A stretch of 64,000 nt of DNA from Macrotis lagotis (GCF_037893015.1 NC_133658.1:286693719-286757718); one strand, 5' to 3'; positions 24,720 to 36,929 are shown, counted from the first letter of the stretch. Translations and numbers: made by a program. The notes: generated by a model not told the origin, from the letters alone.

Positions 24720-25150
24720 TGGAACATTTTTGACATCGTCCAAACCATCAGCAAAACAAGATGTCAACTCTGTAATTGCCTCTGGCAGAGATTTTGTTGG
24801 GCTGGAATCATGGGCCAAGAATAACAAGGGGGAAGGTTCGACAGACGGCAGCCCATCTCTCCCGCCTCAGAGGCCTCTCAGCTCTGGGGCCTGGCCGAGA
24901 GGACAGGCTGGGCTGCCCGGACTGAGCACTGGGGGGCTCTGTTTGTGCTATGTCTGAACAGGGAGAACTTTATCAAACCTTGGGCCAGAGAGGGAAGGAG
25001 AAAGAGCAAGAGAGGGGAGTGAAAGACAGAGAGGGAGCAAGCAAAAGAAATCCCGTCTTCCACTTTCGTCAAAGAAATATCAAGCCATCCAAAAAAATTT
25101 AATGTCATATTTTAGCAAGAAAAACAGCTGTTGTGGTACTCTGAGGTGCA
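24720..25150. other. Candidate conserved noncoding element 3
   Basis: Long repeat-free block with a locally GC-rich, CpG-containing centre (24830-24935) and A/T-rich wings (ttttgacatcgtccaaacca, atcaagccatccaaaaaaat). No credible ORF. Confidence 0.35.
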
Positions 25151-25261
25151 AAAATATTTGGCTGCTGCCACATGTGGGTATTGGATGAGGCAAAAGTAGT
25201 GTGAAAAGGCAGAAATTCTAGACTGGCACAGAATTCCTTTATTCCAGATAATAGTTACTTA

Positions 25262-25464
25262 AAGTCTCGTTCTCTCTTTCTTATTTTCTGTCTTTTCTGT
25301 CTCTTTCTCCTCTCTCCTCATCTCTTTCTTTGTTCTTATGTGTCTTTCCCCATCTTTTCCCTTTCTCTTTAAATCCCTGCTTCTCTCTCCCTCTACATTC
25401 CCCCTCTCTTTCTCTTTTTCCCTTTCTTTCTCCTTTTTCTCCCTCTTCCTCTCTCAGCTTCCTT

Positions 25465-25530
<66 letters not shown>

Positions 25531-25570
25531 CTCTTTTTTTCTCTCTTCTCTCTTCCTTATTTTCATTGTC

Positions 25571-25611
<41 letters not shown>

Positions 25612-25612
25612 T
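25262..25612. repeat. Polypyrimidine tract with two (CT)n arrays
   Basis: 350 bp of nearly pure C/T; CT arrays at about 25476-25527 and 25573-25608. The long Ser/Leu/Phe ORFs are artefacts of this. Confidence 0.97.
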
Positions 25613-26334
25613 GATTGATCAAGTTTTGGGTTGACTTGGGGAAGGGTAAATTATTAGAAATGAAATTCCCAAGGACTTTTTAATAGATTTACAGATGGAG
25701 AAACATCCTTATCACTCCCAGGGGACATGAGGGTAGGTATCACTAACATTCCCCTTTCTCTACTTTAAGGGCCATAAGATTTGTGGAAGCTTGAGGAAAA
25801 TAAATCTCTTCTCTGGATTTCACTTTTCTGGACATTCTTGTCCAAAGATCTGGCTTGTCAGGATGTTCCAGGGGAGTCATTCTATCATGATAGATAGAAT
25901 TTGGGAGGAGAGTTAGTGAAATAGACTGGAGCCAAGTGAGACTGTCCCTTAAAAACTTGACTGCACCAAGTTTCCTTGTCATCAGTTCAACCAGTCTTCT
26001 GATAATTTCATATTAAGAATAAGGTCAACTTCATTCTTCCCCTATCCTCAGCCCTTCAAGAACATTCCTCTCTCTAAAAGATCCATACCAATAAGCTGAT
26101 CATCTAAAAGGCAATGTGATATATTAGAAAGGACACTGGACTTATTTACCACCTGGGTCACCATGGGCCAGATAGCTGCTCTCTACCTCAAAAGTCTTTG
26201 ATTTCATCAATGTAGATATTCTCACCAAAGGAGATTAAAGACTCTCTGGGATCACTGGAAGATAATTGTCATGAATGGGAAAAAGTGATGTCTTAAGTAA
26301 CCAAACCTCTATGAATCTCTCTGAGCTCAGTAAG
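25613..26334. other. Intergenic, unclassified
   Basis: A perfect 14-bp palindrome TCTATCATGATAGA lies at 25881-25894. Otherwise nothing recognised. Confidence 0.5.
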
Positions 26335-26585
26335 GGTCATTTAAGTGGTGCAGTAGTTAGAGTGCTGGGTCTAAAGTCAAAAAGACTCATCTTCCTGAGT
26401 TTAAATCTGGCCCCAGACACTTAGTAATTGTGTGACCCTGGGCAAGTCATTTAACCATATTTCTTTCAGTTTCCTCATCTGTAAAATGAGCTGGGGAAGA
26501 AAATACAAACCACTTTAGTATCTTTTCCAAGAAAACCTCAAATGGGGTCATAAAGAGTTGGATATGTCTGAACAATAATAATGAT
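26335..26585 (+). mobile_element. MAR1-type long SINE
   Basis: Head aagtggtgcagtagttagag, core gtgaccctgggcaagtcatt, and tail segment caaatggggtcataaagagt followed by tggatatgtctgaac. Confidence 0.9.
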
Positions 26586-26824
26586 CTTGGACCAGTAAGT
26601 TCTTGGACAGCAAATACATTGCTTAAGTCCATTGTTAATGTCAAAAGGACCTGTCAACAATGCTCAATTAATAATAATTATAATAATTCACATTTGTTTA
26701 GTATTTTAAAATTAATTGAACACTGCCCTCCCAGCAATTCTGATTGATTTGAGAATGGTTGCATATAGAACTAGTTAAGAGTCAAGCTGATGAAATTCAT
26801 CCAAGCAACCAGTAATTCAACTTA

Positions 26825-27165
26825 ATTCAATTCAGCAAACATTTATTAGGGCACTAGGCAAAAGGCACTGTGCTATCCATTTGTAATATAAAGACATAAA
26901 GGGAACATTTCCTGCCCTCAAGGACATTTTGTTCTAGGTGGTACAGTAGATCAAGCACTAAGCCTGGAGTCGGGAAGATCCGAGTTCAAGTGTGATCTCA
27001 GACACTTAATTAGCTGTGTGGTGTTGGGTGAGTCACTTAATTTAAGTTTCCTCAATTATAAAGTAGGTATAATAAAAGCACCTACCTCCTAGGATCAAAA
27101 GAGATATTTGAGAAATGCTTAGTATAATACCTGGTCCATAATAGATGCTACATAAATTATAATTA
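26825..27165 (+). mobile_element. Ancient repeat followed by near-complete MIR
   Basis: An ancient block (26825-26935, aaaggcactgtgctatcc) is followed by a MIR with head, core and the aaagcacctacctcctagga / tacctggtccataatagatg tail. Confidence 0.7.
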
Positions 27166-27229
27166 TCATCATCATCATTATACTTAGAAGAAACAATATT
27201 TACACATGTAAGGAAACATTTTTGCCCTC

Positions 27230-27520
27230 TAGGAGTAAAGAGAAAAACATCTAGTCCTTTTTTTGCTATGACTACCCCTCATGTACCTGAAAGCAGCTAT
27301 CATGTATTTCCCCAACATCTAAAAAAATTTTTTTGTTTTTCCCAGTCTAACATCCCCAATTCTTTCAACAGCTAATCTTTTATAAAATGGTATTCAGTCC
27401 TTTTATAATTTTGGTTTCCATCCTCTAGACATATTCCATTATGTCAATGTTCTTTCTGCATACAATATTCCAGATATGGAACAATCAAGACACAGTACAG
27501 TATGACTGTCATTCCCTTCA
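27230..27520 (-). mobile_element. L3/CR1-like relic
   Basis: Antisense landmarks ccccaattctttcaacagct, tttggtttccatcctctaga and atattccagatatggaac. Confidence 0.6.
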
Positions 27521-27729
27521 TGTACTGTATTTCCGTTCATGTAGTCCTCTGGTTTACTGATAAGAAAACATTTGGCATTGTTAATCATACCCTTCTCCTG
27601 AATACACTCCTCCCTTTGTTTCAATTTTCTTCTTACATTCCAGATAATTTATTAGCCTCCTTTACCAGAATCTCATCTTTTTTCTGAGAATAACTCAAAC
27701 TCTATTCTAATTTCTCTTCTTTCTCTCTC

Positions 27730-28740
27730 TATATTTCTCTCTTGGTGATCTAACTCTCGCAAATTCAATGACTACCTATAAGCAAATGAATCACAAATGT
27801 ACACAATGGGCCCTAAGTTCTCTCTTCAACTATAGATCCATATTACCGACTGCCTGCTACACATCTTCACCTGGATGTCCCATAAATCTCTCAAACTCAA
27901 CATGTCCAAGATAGAACTCCCTCATATCTTCCCCAAAACCTCCTGGAAATAACCCCATTTCTAAATGAATTAGGAAAACCAAAATCTAACCCTTTCTTCC
28001 CAGGTATCCCAGTTAGCAATCTTGGAGTCATTCTTGACTCTTTCTTATTTCTTACTCATCCCCATAGCCAATCATTTGTCAAATCATGTCAATTCTACCT
28101 GCTCAATATTTGTCATATCTTTCTCCATTCACAGTACCATCACTCAGGCTCAGGCACTCAACATCTTTCACCTAGACTATTTCAATAATCTCCCAGTTTG
28201 TCTCCCTACCTCCAATCTCTCCACTCTAGTTCATCTGCCACACAATGGTCTAATTGATATTAGTCAAACAAAAGTCTGACCATGTCACTCCCATGTTCAA
28301 GAACTTATTAGCTCTAGGATAAATTCAAACTTTTCTATTAGTCATTTAAAGCCCTTCATAATCTGTCTCTAGGCTATCATTCCAGGTTGATTTCACAGTA
28401 CTCCCTCTCATGAACATTATGTATTGGTCAAACAGATCTACTAGCCATTCCATTTCCTACCTCTATTCCTTGTCTTAGGTATAGGATATTCTTCCTCCTA
28501 ACCTCCATCTCTTAGTATCTGTAGGTTCATTCAAGGCTCAGTTCAATTACAGCCTTTCCTGATCTTCACCCTAGCCTACCTTCCAAATGTTAGAACTCTT
28601 CCCATTTCCTTATTTTGTTTCTATTTTTATATACTTTGTATTTGCTAATCTATGTATATGTTCTATGCATCCCAGTTAAATTAAAGTTCTTTGAGGGCAA
28701 TATTGTCTTATTGTTTGTCTCTCTAACAGGAAACTTGAAC
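27730..28740 (+). mobile_element. L2 LINE 3' portion
   Basis: About 1 kb of sense L2: tcacctggatgtcccataaa, agtcattcttgactctttct, ttctacctgctcaatatttg, gaccatgtcactcccatgtt, then ttctttgagggcaatattgt near the 3' end. Many frameshifts. Confidence 0.85.
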
Positions 28741-28746
28741 ATAAGG

Positions 28747-29172
28747 TTGTTGTTGTTTAACCATTTTTCAATCATAATCAACTCTTTGTGACCTTATTTG
28801 GAGTTTTCTTAACAAAGATACTGGAATGGGGGTGGCTAGGTGGTGCAGTGGATAAAGCATCGGCCCTGGAATCAGGAGTACCTGGGTTCAAATCCAGTCT
28901 CAGACACTTAATAATTACCTAGCTGTGTGGCCTTGGGCAAGCCACTTAACCCCATTTGCCTTGCAAAAAACTGAAAAAAAAAAAGATACTGAAATGGTTT
29001 GCCATTTCCTTTTCCAGCTCATTTTACAAACGAGGAAATTAAGACCAACAGGGTTAAATGACTTACCTAGGATCACTTAACTAGTAAGTGTTGTCTGAGG
29101 TTGGATTTGAACTCAGATCTTCCTGACTGCATGTTTAGTGCTCTATCCACTGCACCACCTAGCTATCCCTTG
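28747..29172 (-). mobile_element. MAR1-type long SINE, split by a younger SINE
   Basis: Its two halves (28747-28827 and about 28983-29172) are interrupted by the short SINE listed next. The left half has tttgtgaccttatttggagt and the right half ccatttccttttccagctca. Confidence 0.92.
28828..28982 (+). mobile_element. Short marsupial SINE nested in MAR1-type SINE
   Basis: Full-length copy with flanks AAGATACTGGAATGG and AAGATACTGAAATGG: a 15-bp TSD with one later substitution. Confidence 0.95.
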
Positions 29173-29174
29173 TA

Positions 29175-29688
29175 TATAATAGGTAATTAATAAATATTTG
29201 TTAAATAAATGTGTAGAAACCCAAATCCCAATTGATATAATCATATAAGATCCAGACACTAAATGAATCTATCAATCCAAAGGTCCTTAATCAATTTGAA
29301 AGGATCAAGGGAGCTGACTGTCAACTGTGATTGTCACCTGATTATCAACAAGCAATCTAAGGGCTTTGGGTCATTAGATGAGATGATTAGATGAAAGAAT
29401 AAGTCATGCACATGTATCAAGCCTATATAGCAAACATTCAAGCAGTAAATTGAAGGAATGAATGGATGAATGAATGGTCATTTTAGTCTTGCCTTGCAAA
29501 CAGCTACCTGTTCTCTAGTCCAAGATCAAGCTTGTAAGAAAGAATGTCATATTCAGTCATTCTCAATCCACCAGACAAGATTCTCTGGTTCTCATATTCC
29601 AACTCCTGGGTTCATCTCCCTCCTCCAAATCCCACCCCCACCCCTATTCAGACTCTGTGGAGTATGACCCACCAAACACCATTGCACA
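29175..29688. other. Intergenic, unclassified
   Basis: A MIR-type tail at 29172-29212. The rest has no recognised feature. Confidence 0.5.
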
Positions 29689-29689
29689 T

Positions 29690-30005
29690 ATTTTCCTAAC
29701 CTCAGACATCTGGCGGCCCATGTACCCCGTAAAGGAGGTAGCTGGGGAGAGAGGGGGAAAGGGGGGCAGGAAAAAACCCACAAAGGAACCACAATGTTTA
29801 TAAAATGGGTCACTGAATTATACAGAAAAATATCCACAGCTGCTTACATTTGCCTCGGCCGCTCTAGTAAATGCTTTACGGCCTACTAGATCAACAGTAG
29901 CAATGTTGGAGTGGAGTGAATAGCCCTGTTTTAAATTTGTCCCAAAACCACACAGTGTTTTCATGTGCACATTTCAGAAACCCAAACAAACTGATTCTTA
30001 ACTCT
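29690..30005. other. Candidate conserved noncoding element 4
   Basis: Repeat-free block with CpG-containing words (catctggcggcccatgtacc, ttgcctcggccgctctagta) inside an otherwise CpG-poor region, and a later accacacagtgttttcatgt segment. No ORF. Confidence 0.35.
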
Positions 30006-30009
30006 CCAC

Positions 30010-30800
30010 ACTTTTCTCTCTTCCTCTGATAATGTGTTCCTCATTACCTCTCATTCAGATAGGGAAGTTTTTAGGAGATTGTAGCAAAAGTCTTAAAGCA
30101 ATTCCATCCTCTGACAAAGTGGGACCAGACTGCCCAGCCCCCACCCCACATCCCTACTCTTTAAAAATGAAATCTGGTTTCTCTTGCTCACCTGAGTTTT
30201 CCCGACAAGTTTGTCTCTTTCTGTCTGGAGGAGTGGAAGGCTGTCTGGCATGGGCTGGCCATAAAAGCCAGCTTCATAGGGGAAATGAATTCGTGGAATT
30301 TGCGGACGTGGTCTTGGGTTGTGGAGAGAAAGGAAACCCAGGCTTCAGCTCACCTGCCCTGACAGCCTGAGTGGGGAGAGGCCCAGAGTTTGGCTCTGTC
30401 TGCAGGGAGGCCCTAAGCATCTAGGGAAGAAGCCATTAGACTCTGCCCAGGGGGAAAAGTGTCCCAAGTGGAGGCAGCCTGAGCAGAGAGCCACAAATGA
30501 ACCTAAGGACCAAGGACCGAGAAAATGGCTTACTGAATTACAAAGTAAAAGAACAGAATTATCATCACTGAGGTCTCAGACTCAAAGTCCAATTTCCAAA
30601 AATAAAGTCAAGTAGTCCTAGACTTGAAATGCATATGTATGATGGGAACATGATGTCCTCCCATCCACATGTAATAGTTTTTGAGCTGGGTATTTCTGCT
30701 CCCCTCCCCCTCCAGCAGCATCAGGAATGGACAATATTGGGATTTATTTGCATTCTCTTATCCTGTCATCTAAGCACATTTTTTGATCTATGTGGAATTT
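30010..30800. other. Intergenic, unclassified
   Basis: Overlapping ORFs at 30032-30370 and 30319-30615 have no recognisable domain or splice-site context. No repeat recognised. Confidence 0.5.
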
Positions 30801-30803
30801 TCT

Positions 30804-30860
30804 TTCTTTCTTTCTTTCCTGTCTTCCTGCCTTCCTTTCTTTCTTCCTGCCTTTCTTCCC
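30804..30860. repeat. (TTTC/CTTC)n degenerate repeat
   Basis: Imperfect pyrimidine tetranucleotides. Confidence 0.9.
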
Positions 30861-30879
30861 ATCTCCTAACCTTTATTCA

Positions 30880-31470
30880 CATCATTCTCTTATCCAGGCT
30901 ATTCTCTGGTTCCATTCTCTAAACTAAACTCTACCCATTCTTTTGCTCCCAGGTCAAGATCCTTCAGGAAGTCATCCCTGACAACTCCAGACCACACTGA
31001 CTTTCACTTTCTCTTAGAGACCTCTCTGTCATACCACATTTTTCATAATTCTGATTTCCAGAAAGATAATCCATTGGGAGACACTCTAGGGACTTTCCTC
31101 CAGGAGTCTATGTACCCAGATGCAGAGGGATTACATCATAAGACATATTTCAGAGTCAATACCCCCTAGTTTCCCAATTTCCTATGTTGAGACAAATAGT
31201 GCTCTGGGAAAAATGAGATTCAATGAGTTTTTTCCCAATTATTGGATTCAAGCCCTGTGGAGTAAGTAGTTGGATGAACACTTCCCTATTACACTTTATT
31301 CCCTAAAGAACCTGCTATCTGTGTTGTTGTATTCTATTTAATAGTCCTAGCTCCTTTCTTATAGTCTTAGTCTCGTGTTTTATCTCCCCAACTGGAGCAC
31401 AAGTTCCTTGAGGGCAGAAACAACGTCTTCTGCTATATGACCCCACTTTAGGCTTTTCCATCTGAGAGGT
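30880..31470 (+). mobile_element. L2 LINE 3' relics
   Basis: L2 landmarks gtcaagatccttcaggaagt at about 30952 and tggagcacaagttccttgag at about 31395. About 31060-31310 between them is unclassified. Confidence 0.7.
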
Positions 31471-32058
31471 CAAGTCACTGGGCTGAATTTTCAAAGATGA
31501 GAGATAATTCCACTATTCCACATCCCAACATCCAGCTGCTGGAGTGTACACAGTCTACTTCCCAGACCCTGCTCTCCAGACAGCTTGTCCAATCTCTTCC
31601 TCATTAGTGGAGAGAGTCAGCCAGTTTGAGGAGGTAGGAAGCACTCACCCTAATGCACTTTCCATTTGGTCTAGCATCAAGGGGAGACAAGAGACTAGTT
31701 ACTTCTAGACATTTGGTGAGGTGACCTTGGTTGTCCCACTGTTGATGAGGCAATGCTGCCAGCCCATCTCTTGAGCATTTCCTCATTGTCCCACCCTGTG
31801 TAGTTGCCAGAGTCCTGGCAGCCTGTGTAGCAGACAGCAATGAGTTCTGGTATGCCTGGGTCTTTCGTTTATTTGACTAAAGTCTTTCTTTGGGATTAAT
31901 GATATTCACAGCCTTGGAGCCATCACTGGCTGATATTAAGAGGAGAAAATGATATGTTGTGTCTTGTCTTGAGGAAGTGAGGCAAAGAAAGAGGTGTTAT
32001 TTCTTTTCCCCACTAAAATCACATGCACTATAGCCAAGACTCTCATAAACCAGGGATA
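31471..32058. other. Intergenic, unclassified
   Basis: No repeat or gene recognised. Confidence 0.5.
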
Positions 32059-32073
32059 GAAAGAGTCCCTTTG

Positions 32074-32710
32074 AGATGATAAACAAAAGGAAAAGGACTT
32101 ATATGTACAAAAATATTTATAGCAGCTCTTTTATAGTGGCGAGGAATTGGAAATTGAAGAGATGCCCATCAGTGGGGAATGGCTGAACAAATTGTGGTAT
32201 ATGATTATGATTAAATGCTATTTAACTATAAAAAATGATGAACAGGATTCAGAAAAACCTGGAAAGACTTACATGAGCTGATGCAAAGTGAAATGTATTG
32301 TATACAAAGTAACAGCAATATTGTAGTATGATCAGCTGTGAATGACTTAGCTTTTCTCAGCAAAACAATGACTCAAGACAACTCTGAAGGATTCGTGATG
32401 AAGAATGCTATTCATCCCCAGAGAAAGAACTGATTGTGTCTGAAGCATACTTTTTTTAACTTTATTTTCCTTGAGGTTTCTTTTTTTGAGGGTGGGGGGG
32501 AGTCAGTCTGTTTTCTTTCATAATATGACTATTATGGAAATGTTTTGCATGACTACACAATTATAATCTATATCAAATTCCTTGCTTTCTCAATGTGGGT
32601 GGGGGGAGGAAGGGAGAGAATTTGGAACTCAAAGTCTTAAAAACAAATGTTAAAATTGTTTTTATATGTAACTAGGGGAAAAATAAAATACTAAATAAAT
32701 AAATGTTTTA
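32074..32710 (+). mobile_element. L1 3' end with 14-bp TSD
   Basis: Terminal ORF2 and 3'UTR (tttatagcagctcttttata, atcagtggggaatggctgaa, aacctggaaagacttacatg), ending in aataaaatactaaataaata. Perfect TSD AAAGAGTCCCTTTG at 32060-32073 and 32711-32724. Confidence 0.93.
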
Positions 32711-32724
32711 AAAGAGTCCCTTTG

Positions 32725-33325
32725 TAATGTGGAAGAGGACAGAAAGATTATCTAGAAGTATAGGTTCTACCTTACTACTGCTTCCCCCTCCTCTCCTACA
32801 GAAAAACAAAATTTTCTTTGGGTACCACAAAGCATCAGATAGGACATGTGCCATTCAAAACTGGTGGCTACAAATAGAAACATATCTAAGAAGCCACAGG
32901 GGCTGGGGGAAGAAGGCAGTGTACATGAGCAGGGTTCTTGGGATAGGATTTCTCTTGAGAAGGAAATATGGAATTGAGGGGAATGAATGGGAAATAGTGG
33001 TTCCTCATCACCAGAGCTCATCTAACTGAGGCTGGATAACTTGTAAGGAAAGTTCTCTAGTAAGTCTTTGCCTCTAAAATCCCAATTCTGAGGTTATATG
33101 ATTCAATATTCCTAGATACCCCCTCACATTATCAAGGCTAAGTGTGAAGAACAGGAAGGGAAATGGAATGATATGGACTGGTTATCTCCCACCAGCATAA
33201 GCTGGATACCAGAGAGAGCAGAGTATTGGGGAAAAGGACTATTGTTCAGGCCAGGATTCTCTGTAGGTAGCAGGACTCCATTTCTGATTGGACTTGAGCA
33301 GTATATCTTTTCTCTAATGGCTCAG
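32725..33325. other. Intergenic, unclassified
   Basis: Two opposing overlapping ORFs (32727-33029 plus, 32767-33021 minus) have no domain or coding signature. Confidence 0.5.
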
Positions 33326-33329
33326 ATTA

Positions 33330-34140
33330 TAGAATTATAGATGTAGAGTTGAAAAAGACTTGGAAATTCCTTCTACCTAGTCTAACCCTCTCATTTTACA
33401 GATGAGAAAAACAAGGCCTAAGAAGGTTAAATGACTTGCCAAAAGTCACAAAGTGATATCAGGATGAGTTTCGAACACGGTTTCTATGACTGTAGAACCA
33501 GCAATCCTTCTACTGTCTCATGATGCCTCTCATGGGGCCAGGATAGGACTCCCTAAAAGGCAATATAATCTAGGCAATCCAGTCACATAAAACCTTTGTA
33601 GGGAAGAGATCAACAGGAAAATGAGCTCTGGACATACTTTGGTCCATCTGGCTTCTCCAGATGAAGGTTCCATATTGGCTCCAACCCATTTCTCAGAATG
33701 AGCCATAGAACACAGTCCTTCCCCAAGGCAGGGATCTCAAAATATTCAACCCAGCCCATGGTTTCTTCCCTTTATTTCCTCCTTCCCCCCCCCCCCCCAG
33801 CTCCTGCCTCAATCCAGAGTCTGCCAGAAAAAAAGACCATTTACCTCTGGGGAAGATAGAGGGAAGCCAGATCTTGTCCCATCCCAACCCCATTCCCTTC
33901 CAGGAAACAGTTTAGCTATTCCTGGACTTTTTCTTTTGGCCACAGACAGAGGTAGTGTCAGACAGTGGAATGAATCCTGGATTAGTCAGTGAGTATGGAT
34001 TCCAATCCTGCTTCTGATGCTTCTGAGTCCCTGAATGACCTTAAGCAAGTCACTGACCTTCCCTACGTCTCATTTTCTTCATCTTTAAACTTAAAAGGGT
34101 TATCTAGTAGGTAACCTCTGAGGATCCTATGATCCTATAC
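33330..34140. mobile_element. MIR (minus) and MIR3-like (plus) relics
   Basis: A minus copy at 33330-33530 (attttacagatgagaaaaac) and a plus copy at about 33955-34140. The interval between is unclassified and includes a C14 run at 33786-33799. Confidence 0.6.
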
Positions 34141-35400
34141 CTGATCCTCAAATTCTCACTTATTATTCACACAATCTTGGGAAAGCAGGTTGTTTTTTCT
34201 TGACCTTCCTTTCTTCTTGAGAAAAATAAGGGAATTGGGCTTACAAATGATCTGTGAGGTCTTTCCCAGTTCTAAGTCCTATTGCTGGCTTTGGAGACCA
34301 ATGTACCTATGTATGTAGAGTCATACTCTAGTTTTCTGATTTCTACTGTGATGGGGCTTCCTCTGCTTACTACCTTTCCCTGACTGGTTTATGACAGGGG
34401 CCGCCATGCCTGAAAGAAGAGGGCTCTCATCCCAAATCCAACTGAGCAGATTCCCACAGTGCCAGGGCACCTGCAGAGAGGCTGTAAGTACTGGTCCTTA
34501 AGGTACAGAGAGGTAGGTAGCTCCTCAGAGAAACCAGAGCTACCATTTATTAGAATCACGGGTGACTTGTATCTTCTCTCTGAGCCTTGGATTAACCATC
34601 TATAAAAGGTGAATAGTCATTTTAAGGAAGGTGCTTAGGCTCCATAGAAATGAATTCCAGTCACTACCAGTTGAGTCTTCTTTTTCTTAGACTTCTCAGC
34701 ATTGTGGATACTATTTAGAAACACCATCTAACTGACCTAGCCAGAAGTGATCAATCTTTGACCCAAGACCTACTCACACTGTCCATATAGAGTCCTACTT
34801 CCATGGGAGAACATTCTACTCAGGAGACAATATGGCAATCAGATGGTTCTTGGTCGGCACCAAAGAAGAGCAAATGCTAGGGTGCCTTTGCTTAGCTAAG
34901 TCTCTCACAGAAATTTCTTTAAACTAGAGTCACCCTCAAACACTTTCCTTTGTTTTAGGAAGCGATGCTGCTCATCATCCTCCACTGGTCTTTTCTGCAG
35001 GAATTTACAAATAAGTTTATATTCTAAATTAGCATTACCTTAGATTCCCATATCTCTCCACAAGTAAGTCAAGGGGCTTTTTGGGCACCATAAAATTGGT
35101 ATAATTGATCTGTATCAATTAAACATCTATATGAAATTATTTTAATCCATATCTATATCCTTTTTTCCATCCATGTCCCATTTTTCATCATCAATAATTT
35201 GTTTGAATGGGCCTGGGTGGATTGCAACATTGTACACCTATCTTTCCCCCATATTTATTCTTTCTTCTGCCTTTATAATCACTCTGATATAGTCAGTGGT
35301 ACAACTACATACACATGTAGCTGATTCAGGAGAAAATCCCACAAGTAATTTTTCTTGACAATGTTTATTTGCCACAAGGTTTTAATTTGTTTTGGTTTTC
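34141..35400. other. Intergenic, unclassified
   Basis: No gene or clear repeat; A/T-rich to the right. Confidence 0.5.
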
Positions 35401-35414
35401 AAAAGTGGAGGCAG

Positions 35415-35549
35415 CTAGGTGGCACAATGGATGGAACACCAGCCCTGGAGTCAGGAGTACCTGAGTTCAAATCCGGCCTCAGACACTTAATAATTACCTA
35501 GCTGTGTGGCCTTGGGCAAACCACTTAACCCCATTGCCTTGCAAAAAAA
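35415..35549 (+). mobile_element. Short marsupial SINE with 14-bp TSD
   Basis: AAAAGTGGAGGCAG flanks it at 35401-35414 and 35550-35563; the last bases of the left copy overlap the SINE head. Confidence 0.95.
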
Positions 35550-36071
35550 AAAAGTGGAGGCAGAGGGAAGAAAAGAATGGTGTAAAAGATGTCAAAAGAA
35601 AAAAAAGGAAAGAAAAAAAAAGAATCACAAGTGTATTATGTATTTAAATATATGTTACATATATATAAAAGAATAAAAGTAAAGCTAAAAGGAAATACAA
35701 GCAAACAAGACAGCTTTAAGTTATATTTTTAATTTATCATATTATAATAATTTAAGCCAGCTCACAGGGCTCCAGGGAAATCCTTGGTTCAGGGATATAT
35801 TTAGAAAGATATAATCTAAGATCTGATCTGTCCAACCCTGTATCTCCAAGGCACACTGTGATTTCTACTTTTATGGTAAGTAACAGAATGATCATGACTG
35901 AACAATCACTCCTTTGCTTTTCTGCCTTCAAGGGGATGATAAAAATAACAATTATACATCCAGTATTTACAGTCTAGAGGCTCAAGATAAAAACACTTTC
36001 CCTGATCACTCCAATAGCAAGTAATCTTACTCCAGATTGAGAAAGTAATAACTTAATCTCAGTCAATTTAC

Positions 36072-36925
36072 CATATTTTCTCATGTATAAAATGCCTCCT
36101 TTTTTGAAAAATTTGGGTTCTAAAAACTGGAAGCATCTTATGCAGTGGTTGGTGTCTTTGTGCTCATTGTTTCGCATTTGTTACCAGTATATTAGATTAC
36201 ATTTTGCCATGTTCTACCCAGAAATGGCTCAGAAAAGATTTTCATCCAGTGCTGAATTCAAGTTCAAAGTGATCCAGTTTGTAAAAGTGAATGGAGGGGC
36301 AGCTAGGTGGCGTAGTGGAGAAAGCACCGGCCCTGGAGTCAGGAGTACCTGGGTTCATATCCTGTCTCAGACACTTAATAATTATCTAGCTGTGTGGCCT
36401 TGGGCAAGCCACTTAACCCCGTTTGCCTTGCAAAAACCTAAAAATAAAAAAAAAAAGTGAATGGTAATACTGCTGTTGAACTTCATTTTGATCTCCTCCA
36501 ATTGAGAAAACAATCTAAGACTGGCTACAGGAAGAAGAAACCCTACTGAAAATGCCCCAGCAAAAGAAGACCCTGAGAGGCAAGTTAGCAAAATGGCCTA
36601 AGTTAGAGAAGGAATTGAGGAGATGGATTGAAGAACAAAGGGCAAGGGGAATTCCTTTGTCTACAAAGATGGTTCAGCATGAGGCAAGAGTAATTACTGA
36701 TGAAAACGAAATGACTGATTTCAAAGGAGCACACAATTGGTTTATGAAACAGAAAGGACTAAGCATGTGTCCCTGCACCAGACTTGCCCAAAAGATGCCT
36801 GAAAGCTATGAGCAGGAGGTCCTAGAATTTCATGATGTATACAACTTGAGTTCAATAACTTTATGTATTTTTTTCAGATTTCGGGCCCCAAAATTAAGGT
36901 CTTATACATGGGGAAATCTCATAGT
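36072..36925 (+). mobile_element. pogo/Tc2-like DNA transposon, internally deleted pseudogene
   Basis: The terminal sequences are imperfect inverted repeats sharing CATGTATAA near both ends (about 36082-36090 and, inverted, 36902-36910). Inside is transposase N-terminal sequence: a Brinker/Psq-like helix-turn-helix (RFSSSAEFKFKVIQF, from about 36239) continuing after the SINE at 36465, then a frameshift, then a CENP-B/Tc5-type helix-turn-helix (KWPKLEKELRRWIEEQRARG at about 36592-36651; FKGAHNWFMKQKGLS at about 36721-36765). The protein stops near EVLEFHD and runs straight into the 3' terminus, so the DDE catalytic domain is gone. Dead as a transposase; the family name (Tc2/Kanga-like) is a guess. 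Confidence 0.82.
36295..36452 (+). mobile_element. Short SINE nested in the pogo-like element
   Basis: AAAAGTGAATGG at 36283-36294 and 36453-36464 is a perfect 12-bp TSD. The head keeps a pol III A-box match TGGCGTAGTGG at 36308-36318. Confidence 0.96.
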
Positions 36926-36929
36926 TCCC

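Noticed and set aside
24730..24957. Possible exon of an unknown gene in CNE candidate 3
   Set aside because: The frame lacks domain similarity that I can see and the opposite strand is equally open; noncoding constraint is the simpler reading.
25330..25634. Ser/Leu/Phe-rich ORFs in two frames
   Set aside because: Translation of the (CT)n tract.
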